Assembly: GCF_048323655.1 (NCBI RefSeq)
Contig: NZ_JBLUWW010000006.1
Span: 1 to 64,000 of the forward strand
Origin: Salinimicrobium soli
Lineage (GTDB): Bacteria > Bacteroidota > Bacteroidia > Flavobacteriales > Flavobacteriaceae
Direction: 5' to 3'
DNA: 64,000 nt
The translations under genes were made by a program, and so were the position numbers. Numbering within the stretch: the stretch's first letter is position 1; every line of letters begins with the position of its first letter. The notes beneath the pieces are model-generated. The model was given only the letters and a program-made list of their open reading frames with translations. It was not told the DNA's origin and ran no database searches. This document shows positions 56,388-64,000 of the stretch, piece after piece.

Positions 56388-57917
56388 TTATTTCATTAAT
56401 TTATTTAAAACTCCCATTACACCCCTTATAAATGTGGCGCTGGTGAGCACTTTGATGATCGCTTTTTGTGAACTGTCTGCGGAAGGTTTCCTGCTTCTGC
56501 TACTGGTCTTTCTTATCTCTTTTCGTTCTTCTTCCGCTTTTTCCCTGGCTTTTTCGGCATCTGCATTTTCGATCTTTTTGGTGAGGATCTCATAGGCGCT
56601 TTCCCGATCGATCGACTCGTTGTACTTTCCCTTAAGATCTGAATTCTGCACCAGCTCCTTCAGTTCAGAATTAGAGAGTACATCCATTCGGCTCATAGGC
56701 GCCCGAAGCATTGTCGCCGCAAGCGGACCCGGTCTTCCTTTCTCATCCAGGGCCGAGACCAGTGCTTCACCAATTCCTAACGACGTAAGCACATTTTTGG
56801 TATCGTAAAATTCTGAAATAGGATAATTTTCTGCAGCCAGTTTGATGGCTTTTCTGTCTTTGGCGGTAAATGCCCGTAAAGCGTGCTGAACTTTTAATCC
56901 GAGCTGTCCCAATACTTCCGCGGGAACATCAGCCGGATTTTGAGTCACAAAATAAAGACCTACTCCTTTGGAGCGGATCAGTTTTACTATGCTTTCTATT
57001 TGGTCCATCAGGGCGTCTGAAGCCTCCTGGAAAATAAGATGTGCTTCGTCAATGAAAAGAACCAGTTCAGGTTTTTCAAGATCTCCTTTTTCCGGAAAAG
57101 TATTGTAGATCTCGGCCAGCAAGCTCAACATGAAAGTGGAAAACAACTTTGGCCGGTCCTGAATATCTGTCAATCGCAGAATGTTTATGTATCCGTTACC
57201 GTACTGGTCTTTACGGGTGAGATCCTGCACCTCGAATGATCGTTCTCCGAAGAAAATATCTGCACCCTGTTGTTCCAGCGCGACTATTTTCCGAAGAATG
57301 GCACCCGTAGACGCGGTAGATACTCTTCCATAGGTTTTTTCAAATTCTTCTTTTCCTTCAGCTGTGGAATATTGCAGGATCTTCTTTAGATCCTTGAGGT
57401 CCAGCAGCGGCAGGTGATTGTCATCACAATACTTAAAAATGATGGACATGATGCCGCTTTGTGCATCAGACAGGTCCAATATTCTTGAAAGCAGCACCGG
57501 TCCAAATTCACTTACGGTTGCCCGCAGCCTGATCCCGTCCTGCTCAGACAGGCTGAGGATCTCGACCGGAGAACCGGAAGCCTCAAAAGGAAAATTTAAT
57601 TTTTTATGGCGTTCTTCAATAAAGGCTTCCTTGGCTGAAGGTTTTGCAACCCCGCTGAGGTCTCCTTTTACATCCATGAGCAGCACAGGAACCCCTTTTT
57701 TGGAAAGGTTTTCAGCAATTATCTGCAAGGTTTTGGACTTCCCGGTACCGGTAGCTCCGGCAATCAATCCATGTCGGTTCATGGTTTTTAGCGGAATCCT
57801 GACAGCAGCTTCCGGAATGACCTCGCCCTCGAGCATGGCAGCACCAAGATAAATGTAATCGCCCTTTGGATTATATCCTGCGGAAATGGTATCTGTAAAA
57901 TGCTTTTTATCGAACAC
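56388..57917 (-). CDS. HerA-like / DUF853 P-loop ATPase
   Basis: 509 residues, starting at GTG (57917). An FtsK/HerA-superfamily ATPase: Walker A GATGTGKSKT (54-63), LLMDVKGDLSGVAKPS, Walker B ELVLFIDEAHLIF and VTQNPADVPAEVLGQLGLKV with the arginine-finger-like RAFTAKDRKA. The C-terminus (after about residue 430) is a charged helical segment, EKAREKAEEERKEIRK. DUF853 proteins resemble the archaeal end-resection helicase HerA, but bacterial members have no firmly shown role. First gene of the operon; promoter box TACTTTTA (57938-57931 on the minus strand). Confidence 0.88.
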   Translation of the reverse strand: MFDKKHFTDTISAGYNPKGDYIYLGAAMLEGEVIPEAAVRIPLKTMNRHGLIAGATGTGKSKTLQIIAENLSKKGVPVLLMDVKGDLSGVAKPSAKEAFIEERHKKLNFPFEASGSPVEILSLSEQDGIRLRATVSEFGPVLLSRILDLSDAQSGIMSIIFKYCDDNHLPLLDLKDLKKILQYSTAEGKEEFEKTYGRVSTASTGAILRKIVALEQQGADIFFGERSFEVQDLTRKDQYGNGYINILRLTDIQDRPKLFSTFMLSLLAEIYNTFPEKGDLEKPELVLFIDEAHLIFQEASDALMDQIESIVKLIRSKGVGLYFVTQNPADVPAEVLGQLGLKVQHALRAFTAKDRKAIKLAAENYPISEFYDTKNVLTSLGIGEALVSALDEKGRPGPLAATMLRAPMSRMDVLSNSELKELVQNSDLKGKYNESIDRESAYEILTKKIENADAEKAREKAEEERKEIRKTSSRSRKPSADSSQKAIIKVLTSATFIRGVMGVLNKLMK

Positions 57918-57930
57918 CTTTAATTTTTTA

Positions 57931-57938
57931 TAAAAGTA
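57931..57938 (-). promoter_or_regulatory. -7 box of the HerA-like operon
   Basis: Minus-strand TACTTTTA, ending 13 bases before the GTG start at 57917. Supports that start and suggests a leader of about 10 nt. The -33 region (CTTC) is weak. Confidence 0.4.
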
Positions 57939-58000
57939 AGAATTGTAGACTGAACTGAAGCTTCAGTTTCCATCCGAAAAGGAAACTATAGCCTATCTTT

Positions 58001-59059
58001 CTATTTCACAGCAGGTGAAAGCAAGTGAATTGTTCCCTTTTCAGCATTGATCTCGGCCTGTATGCCGTTCGGTATGGTGACGTTATCGCTGATATGCCCG
58101 ATCATAGCTCCGGTGTACGCCGGAATATTCAATGGTTTGATATAGTGATCGATCACTTCCTCGAGAGTAAGGGAGCCATAGCCACTGCCGCCGGGTTCGC
58201 AATCATTGCACTTTCCAAAAACAAATCCGCTTATCTGGTCCAGCACACCGCCCAACTGCAACTGAGTCATCATTCGATCTACCGAATAGATCTTTTCCCC
58301 AATTTCCTCGAGATACAGGATCTTTCCGGTCCAGTCCTTTGGGAAATATTCTGTTCCCATTAAGCCCGTCAACACCGAAAGATTGCCACCCAGCAAAGCG
58401 CCCCGGGCAGTTCCTTCTTTTATAGTTCTAATGCGGTTGCTGGTCTGGGTAAGTTCATCTCCTTTAGTTGAAGGATTTTCAAACAATATAGCTTCCCCTT
58501 CAAAAAGGAGATTTTTGAGATACGTTGTCGCGAAGGAATTCCAGGTAGAAACCGCTACAGGACCATGAAAAGTTACCAGTCCTGTCCGCTGGAATATTGC
58601 CAGGTGTAAAGCTGTAATATCACTGTATCCAATGAAGATCTTGGGATTCTGGGCAATGAGTTTATAATCCAGTTTGTCAAGAATACGGGCAGAGCCGGAA
58701 CCTCCGCGCAGTGCGATAATGGCTTTGATCTCGGGATCTGCAAACATGTTCATGAGTTCTGCAGCCCTTTGTTCATCAGTCCCTGCTAGGTGGCCATACC
58801 TGCTTTTGGTGAATTCCCCGAACTTCACCTTTAGTCCCAAAGCTTCGAAAGATTCCCGGGCGATCTCATAAGGTTCAGATTCAAAAATGGCACTTGCCGG
58901 ACTTATTATTCCAATGGTGTCACCTTCCTTTAGGGCCTTCGGAATAATTATGTCTTTACCTGCAACCTCGTTCGTGGTGAGGGGATTTTTTCCGAAGCTA
59001 AAAAGTGGAAAGGCTAAACTTCCCAGGCCTACATTGTGGATGAACTTTCTTCTTTCCAT
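58001..59059 (-). CDS. LD-carboxypeptidase (peptidase S66 family)
   Basis: 352 residues. Removes the terminal D-Ala from murein tetrapeptides, an early step of peptidoglycan recycling. N-terminus MERRKFIHNVGLGSLAFPLF has a twin-arginine-like pattern followed by a hydrophobic stretch, suggesting export. Catalytic Ser146 in FIGYSDITAL, with EGDTIGIISPASAI and AIIALRGGSGSARIL before it and the Glu/His region near YLEEIGEKIYSVDRM and GAMIGHISDNVTIPNG. Located nine bases after the DacB-type gene, so a peptidoglycan-trimming pair. Confidence 0.9.
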   Translation of the reverse strand: MERRKFIHNVGLGSLAFPLFSFGKNPLTTNEVAGKDIIIPKALKEGDTIGIISPASAIFESEPYEIARESFEALGLKVKFGEFTKSRYGHLAGTDEQRAAELMNMFADPEIKAIIALRGGSGSARILDKLDYKLIAQNPKIFIGYSDITALHLAIFQRTGLVTFHGPVAVSTWNSFATTYLKNLLFEGEAILFENPSTKGDELTQTSNRIRTIKEGTARGALLGGNLSVLTGLMGTEYFPKDWTGKILYLEEIGEKIYSVDRMMTQLQLGGVLDQISGFVFGKCNDCEPGGSGYGSLTLEEVIDHYIKPLNIPAYTGAMIGHISDNVTIPNGIQAEINAEKGTIHLLSPAVK

Positions 59060-59068
59060 TGCTTAATA

Positions 59069-60391
59069 TTATTTGTAATCTCTAAGTATTTCCAGCAGTT
59101 GTTCGGTGCGCGTTCTAATTTCTGAAGAAGGCACTGTAAAGTTGCTGTTCATTATGCTAAAGATGAGAATTTTTCCCTGTTTGGTCCTAAGGAATCCGCT
59201 GAGGCTATAATTATTGCTCATAGAGCCTGTTTTTGCAAATACGAAAGGCTCCTGATTTTTAAACTGCTTTTTTAAAGTGCCCGATCGACCTCCTGTTGGG
59301 AGGAGTGAAAAAAGCTCTTTTTGGGGAACTTCGTTTTTGATCTTTTTGAGAAGCGCTACCATAGATCGGGGTGTGGCCAGATTATAGCGTGACAGGCCGG
59401 AGCCATCCACCCATTTGACCTCGTCCGGAAGGTCGTCTAAAAATTCCATTTTTAGATAATTGATCGCTGTTTTAGAGCTTAGGGTGTCGGTGAGCTTCTG
59501 AGATACCATCAACAGCAACTGTTCTGCTACAAGATTATCACTTTCCTGAAGCATTCTCTTATAAAGACTGTCTGTAGGGATGCTAAAAACAACCTTTTTC
59601 TCTTCTGATATTTTTTTCTCCGGAAGGAGCACAATTTTCCTTTGAAGAGTGTCCTGTAAGAGTTGAATGAGCAAACGATTAGATGTCAAAAAGGGGATTT
59701 CCAAAGTATCTTTTTCTGAACCCATTCCCGGGGTAAAACTGAACTGATTGCGATGGAGTTCCCGCTTGATATTCGGGCCTGATTTGGAGGCCGGGTTGTA
59801 AGTGATAGAATCCTGAAAGATCGAAGGCTGCACCTTTAGATCATTTCCGGAAACTATAAAGCGAACTGTATTGCCATAGATTGGAAACTGATCTTTTTCC
59901 GCAGAAAAGCCGTAGTTGTAGTCATCCCAGGCCCAGCCGGGGCCTAATGGAGGATCATTGAAGGGAACAGGCTGAAAAAATAAGTTTTCAGATCGGTCTT
60001 TCAGAAAGTCGAGAACAGGTGACCCGGGAAACTTTGGGTTTAAAAAAGAAGGATCCCCGGTTCCGGAAAATATCAGGGAATCTCCGCTTACTCTGTAAAA
60101 AATTCCGGGAACGGAATCGACGAGAGTCTTTATTCCGGCGTAGAAAGTGAGCAGTTTAATATTTGAGGCAGGGGTAAAGTGTTTGGAGGAATTATGTTCA
60201 AAAATCATTCTGTCTAATTCCGGGTCATAAACAGCTAGACCGTTAAAGCCGGTATTAAGAGCCGGTACATCCAGTTCTTTTTCCAGGGAACTAAAGATCT
60301 TTTTACTGCCGGAGCAGGAGCCTGTTATGAGAAGTAGTAACAAAAGGAGCCAGGCTGTACAGATACTCTGAAATATTGGCCGGCTTTTCAA
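59069..60391 (-). CDS. dacB: PBP4-type D-Ala-D-Ala carboxypeptidase/endopeptidase (S13)
   Basis: 440 residues. Lipobox-like Cys in LLITGSCSGS, so probably a periplasmic lipoprotein rather than the soluble PBP4. Motifs of penicillin-binding proteins: SNIK (Ser76-Lys79) in HFTPASNIKLLT, SDN in LQESDNLVAEQLL, and KTG in PFVFAKTGSMSNNY. The reaction is removal of terminal D-Ala and cleavage of D-Ala-mDAP crosslinks. The region between motifs 1 and 2 is the S13 extra domain. Co-transcribed with the downstream LD-carboxypeptidase. Confidence 0.9.
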   Translation of the reverse strand: MKSRPIFQSICTAWLLLLLLLITGSCSGSKKIFSSLEKELDVPALNTGFNGLAVYDPELDRMIFEHNSSKHFTPASNIKLLTFYAGIKTLVDSVPGIFYRVSGDSLIFSGTGDPSFLNPKFPGSPVLDFLKDRSENLFFQPVPFNDPPLGPGWAWDDYNYGFSAEKDQFPIYGNTVRFIVSGNDLKVQPSIFQDSITYNPASKSGPNIKRELHRNQFSFTPGMGSEKDTLEIPFLTSNRLLIQLLQDTLQRKIVLLPEKKISEEKKVVFSIPTDSLYKRMLQESDNLVAEQLLLMVSQKLTDTLSSKTAINYLKMEFLDDLPDEVKWVDGSGLSRYNLATPRSMVALLKKIKNEVPQKELFSLLPTGGRSGTLKKQFKNQEPFVFAKTGSMSNNYSLSGFLRTKQGKILIFSIMNSNFTVPSSEIRTRTEQLLEILRDYK

Positions 60392-60414
60392 TGGAAATAG
60401 TTTTGAAGCATTCT

Positions 60415-60422
60415 CAAAAGTA
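60415..60422 (-). promoter_or_regulatory. -7 box of dacB
   Basis: Minus-strand TACTTTTG, a perfect -7 box; predicted leader about 20 nt to the ATG at 60391. Divergent with the queE promoter in a 115-bp gap. Confidence 0.45.
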
Positions 60423-60472
60423 AGAAAAAGCAGCTTTTTTAACAGGAAGGAAGTTAGATTCCTGAAAATATT

Positions 60473-60500
60473 TTTGACTGCGGCTTTTTAGTTATCTTTG
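60473..60500 (+). promoter_or_regulatory. Promoter of queE, next to the start codon
   Basis: TTTG at 60473-60476, 16 nt, TATCTTTG at 60493-60500. The start ATG at 60507 is six bases beyond the box, so the transcript should be leaderless or nearly so. Confidence 0.55.
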
Positions 60501-60506
60501 CACGCT

Positions 60507-61139
60507 ATGAATGAAAAGGAAGTCAATGAATTAGTGGCACGCGGTGAAATGCTGCCTTTGATGGAAGAATTCTATACCATACAGGGAGAAGGTTTCCATA
60601 AAGGTACTGCGGCCTATTTCGTGCGGATTGGTGGATGTGATGTGGGCTGTCACTGGTGTGATGTCAAGGAGAGCTGGAATGCGAAATTACATCCTCCTAC
60701 AGCAGTAGATACCATTGTTGAGAATGCAGTAAAATATAGTAAGACTGTTGTAGTGACCGGGGGAGAACCCCTTACCTGGGACATGACCAAACTTACTACG
60801 GGACTCAAGGAAAAAGGAGCGAAAACTCATATAGAAACATCCGGGGCTTATCCTTTGACAGGAACCTGGGACTGGATCTGTCTGTCTCCAAAGAAGATCA
60901 AATTACCCACAGAAGAGATCTATAAAGTGGCCGATGAACTAAAGGTGATCGTTTTTAATAAACATGATCTTATTTTTGCAGAAGAGCAGGCTGATAAGGT
61001 AAATGAGAATTGTATTCTCTATTTGCAACCCGAGTGGAGTAACCGCGAAAAAATGATGCCGTTGATCGTGGACTATGTAATGCAAAATCCAAAATGGAAA
61101 GTATCCTTACAGACCCATAAGTATCTCAATATCCCATAA
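60507..61139 (+). CDS. queE: 7-carboxy-7-deazaguanine synthase
   Basis: 210 residues. Radical SAM enzyme that converts carboxytetrahydropterin to 7-carboxy-7-deazaguanine in queuosine synthesis. Cluster-binding Cys44-x3-Cys48-x2-Cys51 in GGCDVGCHWCDVKESW; TGGEPLTWDM for SAM binding; ICLSPKKIKLPTEE later. The start is the ATG at 60507; an in-frame TTG at 60498 lies inside the promoter box and cannot be used. Length matches the short QueE of Bacteroidota. Other queuosine genes are not in the window. Confidence 0.94.
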   Translation: MNEKEVNELVARGEMLPLMEEFYTIQGEGFHKGTAAYFVRIGGCDVGCHWCDVKESWNAKLHPPTAVDTIVENAVKYSKTVVVTGGEPLTWDMTKLTTGLKEKGAKTHIETSGAYPLTGTWDWICLSPKKIKLPTEEIYKVADELKVIVFNKHDLIFAEEQADKVNENCILYLQPEWSNREKMMPLIVDYVMQNPKWKVSLQTHKYLNIP

Positions 61140-61140
61140 A

Positions 61141-61164
61141 AAAAACGCCCAACCGGGCGTTTTT
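61141..61164. terminator. Bidirectional terminator between queE and the DUF2911 gene
   Basis: AAAAACGCCC (61141-61150), AACC, GGGCGTTTTT (61155-61164). The A/T flanks are symmetrical and serve both convergent genes. Confidence 0.88.
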
Positions 61165-61184
61165 ACTTTATAAAGAACTTCTTC

Positions 61185-61754
61185 TTAATTCGCTTTTTTG
61201 AAAGGGACTTCCACATATCTGTCATCCCAGCCAATATATAATTTGGCTCCGTTATCGATCGGGTTAAAGGACATTGAAAGGGCTTCGATCCTGTTTTTTG
61301 CTTTTTTTACAGGGACTGTAATCCTTGCCACATCCTGTTCTACATGATAGTCATAGGCTCCCCAAATATTGGTGCTGTTGTTTAGGATCACGGTCCACTC
61401 GTTTTCCTGTGGAATAGTAAATAAGGTATAAGTTCCTTTTTTGATTCTTTTACCTCCTACTGTCATATCTTCATACAGAGTGATCTCAGTAGCCTCGTTA
61501 GCTCCTGTACGCCACACTTCCCCATAAGGCACCAGTTTACCGAAGATCTCACGATCTCTTGTCTGTGGGCGGCTATATAGCACCCTGGCCAATGGTTCAT
61601 TGTTCTCTCCTCTAAAAAGGATCACATCCAATGGACTCACGTCAAGTTTAGAAAAGTTTGGACCGTCATTATCTTTTAAAGTTTCCGTGGTATCCTGTGC
61701 CTGTAGGTTCAGACCGGTAAGGATAAGAGCGGCAACAATTAGTAATTTTCTCAT
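61185..61754 (-). CDS. DUF2911 secreted protein
   Basis: 189 residues. Signal peptide MRKLLIVAALILTGLNLQAQ. The DUF2911 core is unmistakable: KLVPYGEVWRTGANEATEIT, LYEDMTVGGKRIKKGTYTLF, TIPQENEWTVILNNSTNIWG. The family is common in Bacteroidota, is small and beta-rich, and has no established function. The promoter is at 61781-61811 on the minus strand. Confidence 0.9.
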   Translation of the reverse strand: MRKLLIVAALILTGLNLQAQDTTETLKDNDGPNFSKLDVSPLDVILFRGENNEPLARVLYSRPQTRDREIFGKLVPYGEVWRTGANEATEITLYEDMTVGGKRIKKGTYTLFTIPQENEWTVILNNSTNIWGAYDYHVEQDVARITVPVKKAKNRIEALSMSFNPIDNGAKLYIGWDDRYVEVPFKKAN

Positions 61755-61780
61755 TTTAATCAGTTTTTAAGTTAACAATC

Positions 61781-61811
61781 TAAATATACCGGTATGGCCG
61801 GCATTAACAAG
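61781..61811 (-). promoter_or_regulatory. Promoter of the DUF2911 gene (CTTG-N19-TATATTTA)
   Basis: On the minus strand CTTG (61811-61808), 19 nt, TATATTTA (61788-61781). The leader is about 23 nt. Confidence 0.5.
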
Positions 61812-62116
61812 TTAAATAATTCCTTATTGAATGTTAAAATTAAGGAAATTTATTGCCTTGCCAATTCAATGAACAAAATGTGAGCAATTAATTTTTTACG
61901 CTCAAGAAAAAGCTGTGAATAAGGAGCAAAGAATTTCTAATCTGGAAATTATTATTGAGACAAGGGTAATTAACTTAAGCTCAGTTGTTGACTGAAATTT
62001 TTAAATATTTGACCCCCATCGAAAAGGACTCCGCAAATCCTGATTTTTCCACAGAAATTGTTGATAACTTAGGTTCTTTAACAGTCCTGTTTCTGGTTTA
62101 AAACTATGCTTTTTGC

Positions 62117-62124
62117 TATATTTG
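62117..62124 (+). promoter_or_regulatory. -7 box of gyrB with 5'-terminal stem
   Basis: TATATTTG, a perfect -7 box. Directly after it TTCGTTA (62125-62131) can pair with TAACGAA (62150-62156) across the leader; the ATG is at 62164. No strong -33. Confidence 0.55.
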
Positions 62125-62163
62125 TTCGTTATAGGAATTGACAAAATTTTAACGAATTTAAGT

Positions 62164-64000
62164 ATGAGCGAAGAGGTTAAGAGAAGCAATTATTCGGCAG
62201 ATAGTATCCAGGCGCTTGAAGGAATGGAGCACGTACGGATGCGTCCTTCCATGTATATTGGAGATACCGGGGTTCGCGGGTTGCACCACCTTGTTTACGA
62301 GGTAGTGGATAACTCTATTGATGAGGCCCTTGCCGGACATTGTGATGTTATTAAAGTAACCATCAATGAGGATAACTCTATCACCACAGAAGATAATGGG
62401 AGGGGTATTCCTGTTGACATGCATAAAAAGGAAGGTGTTTCTGCCCTTGAGGTAGTTATGACCAAGATTGGTGCGGGAGGTAAATTTGATAAGGATTCCT
62501 ACAAAGTTTCCGGAGGTCTTCACGGGGTAGGGGTGAGTTGTGTGAACGCACTTTCAGATCACCTCAAGGCTACGGTTTATCGTGACGGAATTATCTGGGA
62601 GCAGGAATACGAACGCGGGAAACCAATGTACCCGGTAAGATCTGTTGGAGAGACCACTGAAAATGGAACCATCGTGACTTTTAAGCCTGATGCTTCAATT
62701 TTTCAGCAGTCAACGGTCTATAGTTATGAGACTCTTGCCAGCAGGATGCGCGAATTGGCTTTCCTTAACAAAGGAATAACTATTACTCTTATAGATAGAA
62801 GAGAAAAGGACGAGAAAGGAGAATTCGTTTCTGAAGTTTTTCATTCCGAAGAAGGTCTTAAAGAATTTATCAAGTTCCTTGATGGAACAAGAGAGCCAAT
62901 AATTAGTGATGTAATTGCTATTGAAGGTGAGAAGAACGATATTCCTGTGGAAGTTGCCATGGTGTACAACACCTCTTTCAATGAGAACCTTCATTCCTAC
63001 GTAAACAACATTAATACTCATGAGGGTGGTACCCACCTTGCGGGATTCCGCAGAGGGTTGACTACTACCTTGAAAAAATATGCCGATGCTTCAGGTATGC
63101 TTGATAAGCTGAAGTTCGAGATCTCCGGAGATGATTTCCGGGAAGGATTGACTGCGATCGTATCGGTAAAAGTAGCTGAGCCTCAGTTTGAGGGTCAGAC
63201 CAAGACGAAACTTGGTAACAGGGAAGTTACATCTGCTGTTTCGCAGGCTGTTTCTGAAATGCTGGAAAATTACCTTGAAGAAAATCCGAATGATGCTAAA
63301 ACCATTGTTCAGAAGGTGATATTAGCTGCTCAGGCACGTCACGCTGCTAAAAAAGCGCGTGAAATGGTGCAGCGTAAAACCGTGATGAGCGGAGGCGGAC
63401 TTCCTGGTAAACTATCAGATTGTGCTTCTCAGGATCCTCAGGAATGTGAAGTGTTCCTTGTAGAGGGTGACTCTGCGGGTGGAACGGCTAAGCAAGGTCG
63501 GGACAGACATTTTCAGGCAATTCTTCCGCTTAGAGGTAAGATCCTGAACGTGGAGAAAGCCATGAGCCATAAAGTTTTTGAGAACGAGGAGATCAAAAAT
63601 ATATATACTGCACTGGGAGTTACCATTGGTACAGAAGATGACAGTAAAGCGCTTAACCTGAGTAAACTGAGATACCACAAGATCGTGATCATGTGTGATG
63701 CGGACGTCGATGGTAGTCACATCGCGACCCTTATCCTTACTTTCTTCTATAGATACATGAAGGAGTTGATCGAGGCAGGTCACGTTTACATTGCCACTCC
63801 ACCGCTTTACCTTGTGAAAAAAGGAAGTAAAAAACGTTACGCGTGGAATGATAAGGAACGGGATGAGATTGCTAATTCCTATAGTGGAGGTGTGAGTATA
63901 CAGCGATACAAAGGTCTTGGAGAAATGAACGCCGAACAACTTTGGGATACTACCATGAATCCGGAATTCAGAACTTTAAGACAGGTGACCATCGACAACA
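62164..64000 (+). CDS. gyrB: DNA gyrase subunit B (3' end outside window)
   Basis: 612 codons present from an ATG at 62164; the usual length is about 645, so only the last few dozen residues are missing. ATPase subunit of gyrase, which introduces negative supercoils with GyrA. GHKL ATPase domain: HHLVYEVVDNSIDEALAG, TEDNGRGIPV and KVSGGLHGVGVSCVNAL; transducer domain with LTAIVSVKVAEPQFEGQTKT; TOPRIM domain with EGDSAGGTAKQGRDRHFQAI, the DADVDGSHI metal site and QRYKGLGEMNAEQLWDTTM. Sequence in the middle is of normal length, without the 165-residue insert of enterobacteria. Confidence 0.97.
   Translation, partial: MSEEVKRSNYSADSIQALEGMEHVRMRPSMYIGDTGVRGLHHLVYEVVDNSIDEALAGHCDVIKVTINEDNSITTEDNGRGIPVDMHKKEGVSALEVVMTKIGAGGKFDKDSYKVSGGLHGVGVSCVNALSDHLKATVYRDGIIWEQEYERGKPMYPVRSVGETTENGTIVTFKPDASIFQQSTVYSYETLASRMRELAFLNKGITITLIDRREKDEKGEFVSEVFHSEEGLKEFIKFLDGTREPIISDVIAIEGEKNDIPVEVAMVYNTSFNENLHSYVNNINTHEGGTHLAGFRRGLTTTLKKYADASGMLDKLKFEISGDDFREGLTAIVSVKVAEPQFEGQTKTKLGNREVTSAVSQAVSEMLENYLEENPNDAKTIVQKVILAAQARHAAKKAREMVQRKTVMSGGGLPGKLSDCASQDPQECEVFLVEGDSAGGTAKQGRDRHFQAILPLRGKILNVEKAMSHKVFENEEIKNIYTALGVTIGTEDDSKALNLSKLRYHKIVIMCDADVDGSHIATLILTFFYRYMKELIEAGHVYIATPPLYLVKKGSKKRYAWNDKERDEIANSYSGGVSIQRYKGLGEMNAEQLWDTTMNPEFRTLRQVTIDN

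Larger units (their letters stand above)
61755..62163. other. Divergent gap between the DUF2911 gene and gyrB
   Basis: 409 bases with two divergent promoters (61781-61811 and 62117-62124). The 200 bases between are AT-rich and hold no gene I could support. Confidence 0.6.

Noticed and set aside
60498..60506. TTG start for queE at 60498
   Set aside because: The TTG is part of the -7 promoter box; transcription starts after it, so the ATG at 60507 is used.
63415..63939. 174-codon minus-strand frame opposite gyrB
   Set aside because: Overlaps the TOPRIM coding region completely and has no independent support.
1..64000. CRISPR arrays, prophage, insertion sequences, tRNA or rRNA genes
   Set aside because: No spaced direct repeats, transposase or integrase motifs, terminal inverted repeats or cloverleaf-like segments were seen on reading both strands.

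Overview
The window is chromosomal DNA from a member of the Bacteroidota, almost certainly the family Flavobacteriaceae. The evidence is a SusC/SusD pair, Ig-like repeat surface proteins, lipoprotein signal peptides, families largely confined to the phylum (DUF5723, DUF2911, CtlX next to argS), no Shine-Dalgarno-like spacing rule, and repeated promoters of the Bacteroidota type (TTTG, about 19 nt, TAnnTTTG). Gene content and base composition resemble the Gramella/Salegentibacter/Salinimicrobium group, but the genus is a guess. No rRNA, tRNA, insertion sequence, prophage or CRISPR array was seen.

Layout. 1-1626: start of a large secreted Ig-repeat protein running off the left edge. 2042-6115: murein ligase mpl, radC, a polysaccharide deacetylase-like protein that has lost its metal ligands, and a YjjG-type nucleotidase. 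6160-8935: three translationally coupled, uncharacterised envelope genes. 8929-13178: rarA, a rhomboid protease, rlmB and an arylsulfotransferase-like lipoprotein. 13305-18801: a leftward SusC/SusD/lipoprotein import operon. 19303-36345: one continuous rightward str-S10-spc-alpha cluster (31 genes, rpsL to rplQ, including secY, infA, rpmJ and rpoA), followed by carA, eno and gltA, each with its own terminator. 40753-45811: a leftward pair encoding a very large membrane glycan synthase with fused glycoside hydrolase domains and a glycosidase lipoprotein. 46000-52735: two guanidino-group hydrolases, a small hypothetical gene, argS, ffh and folD. 52748-57917: a tight seven-gene leftward operon. 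58001-61754: peptidoglycan carboxypeptidases, queE and a DUF2911 protein. 62164-64000: gyrB, cut by the right edge.

Most of the window is core machinery. The parts that look least described are: (1) the GT2 synthase carrying a GH26-like domain and a second, apparently dead barrel that resembles the catalytic domain of the lipoprotein encoded immediately upstream in the same operon; (2) a recurring 5'-terminal mRNA stem-loop placed right at the predicted start site of rpsL, argS, ffh, gyrB and perhaps folD; (3) structured intercistronic gaps inside the ribosomal cluster in front of rplC, rpsH, rpsD and rplQ, which are candidate autoregulatory sites; (4) promoters so close to the start codon of radC, rarA and queE that their transcripts should be leaderless. 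Positions of promoters, hairpins and catalytic residues were read by eye; family assignments rest on motif recognition without a database search.
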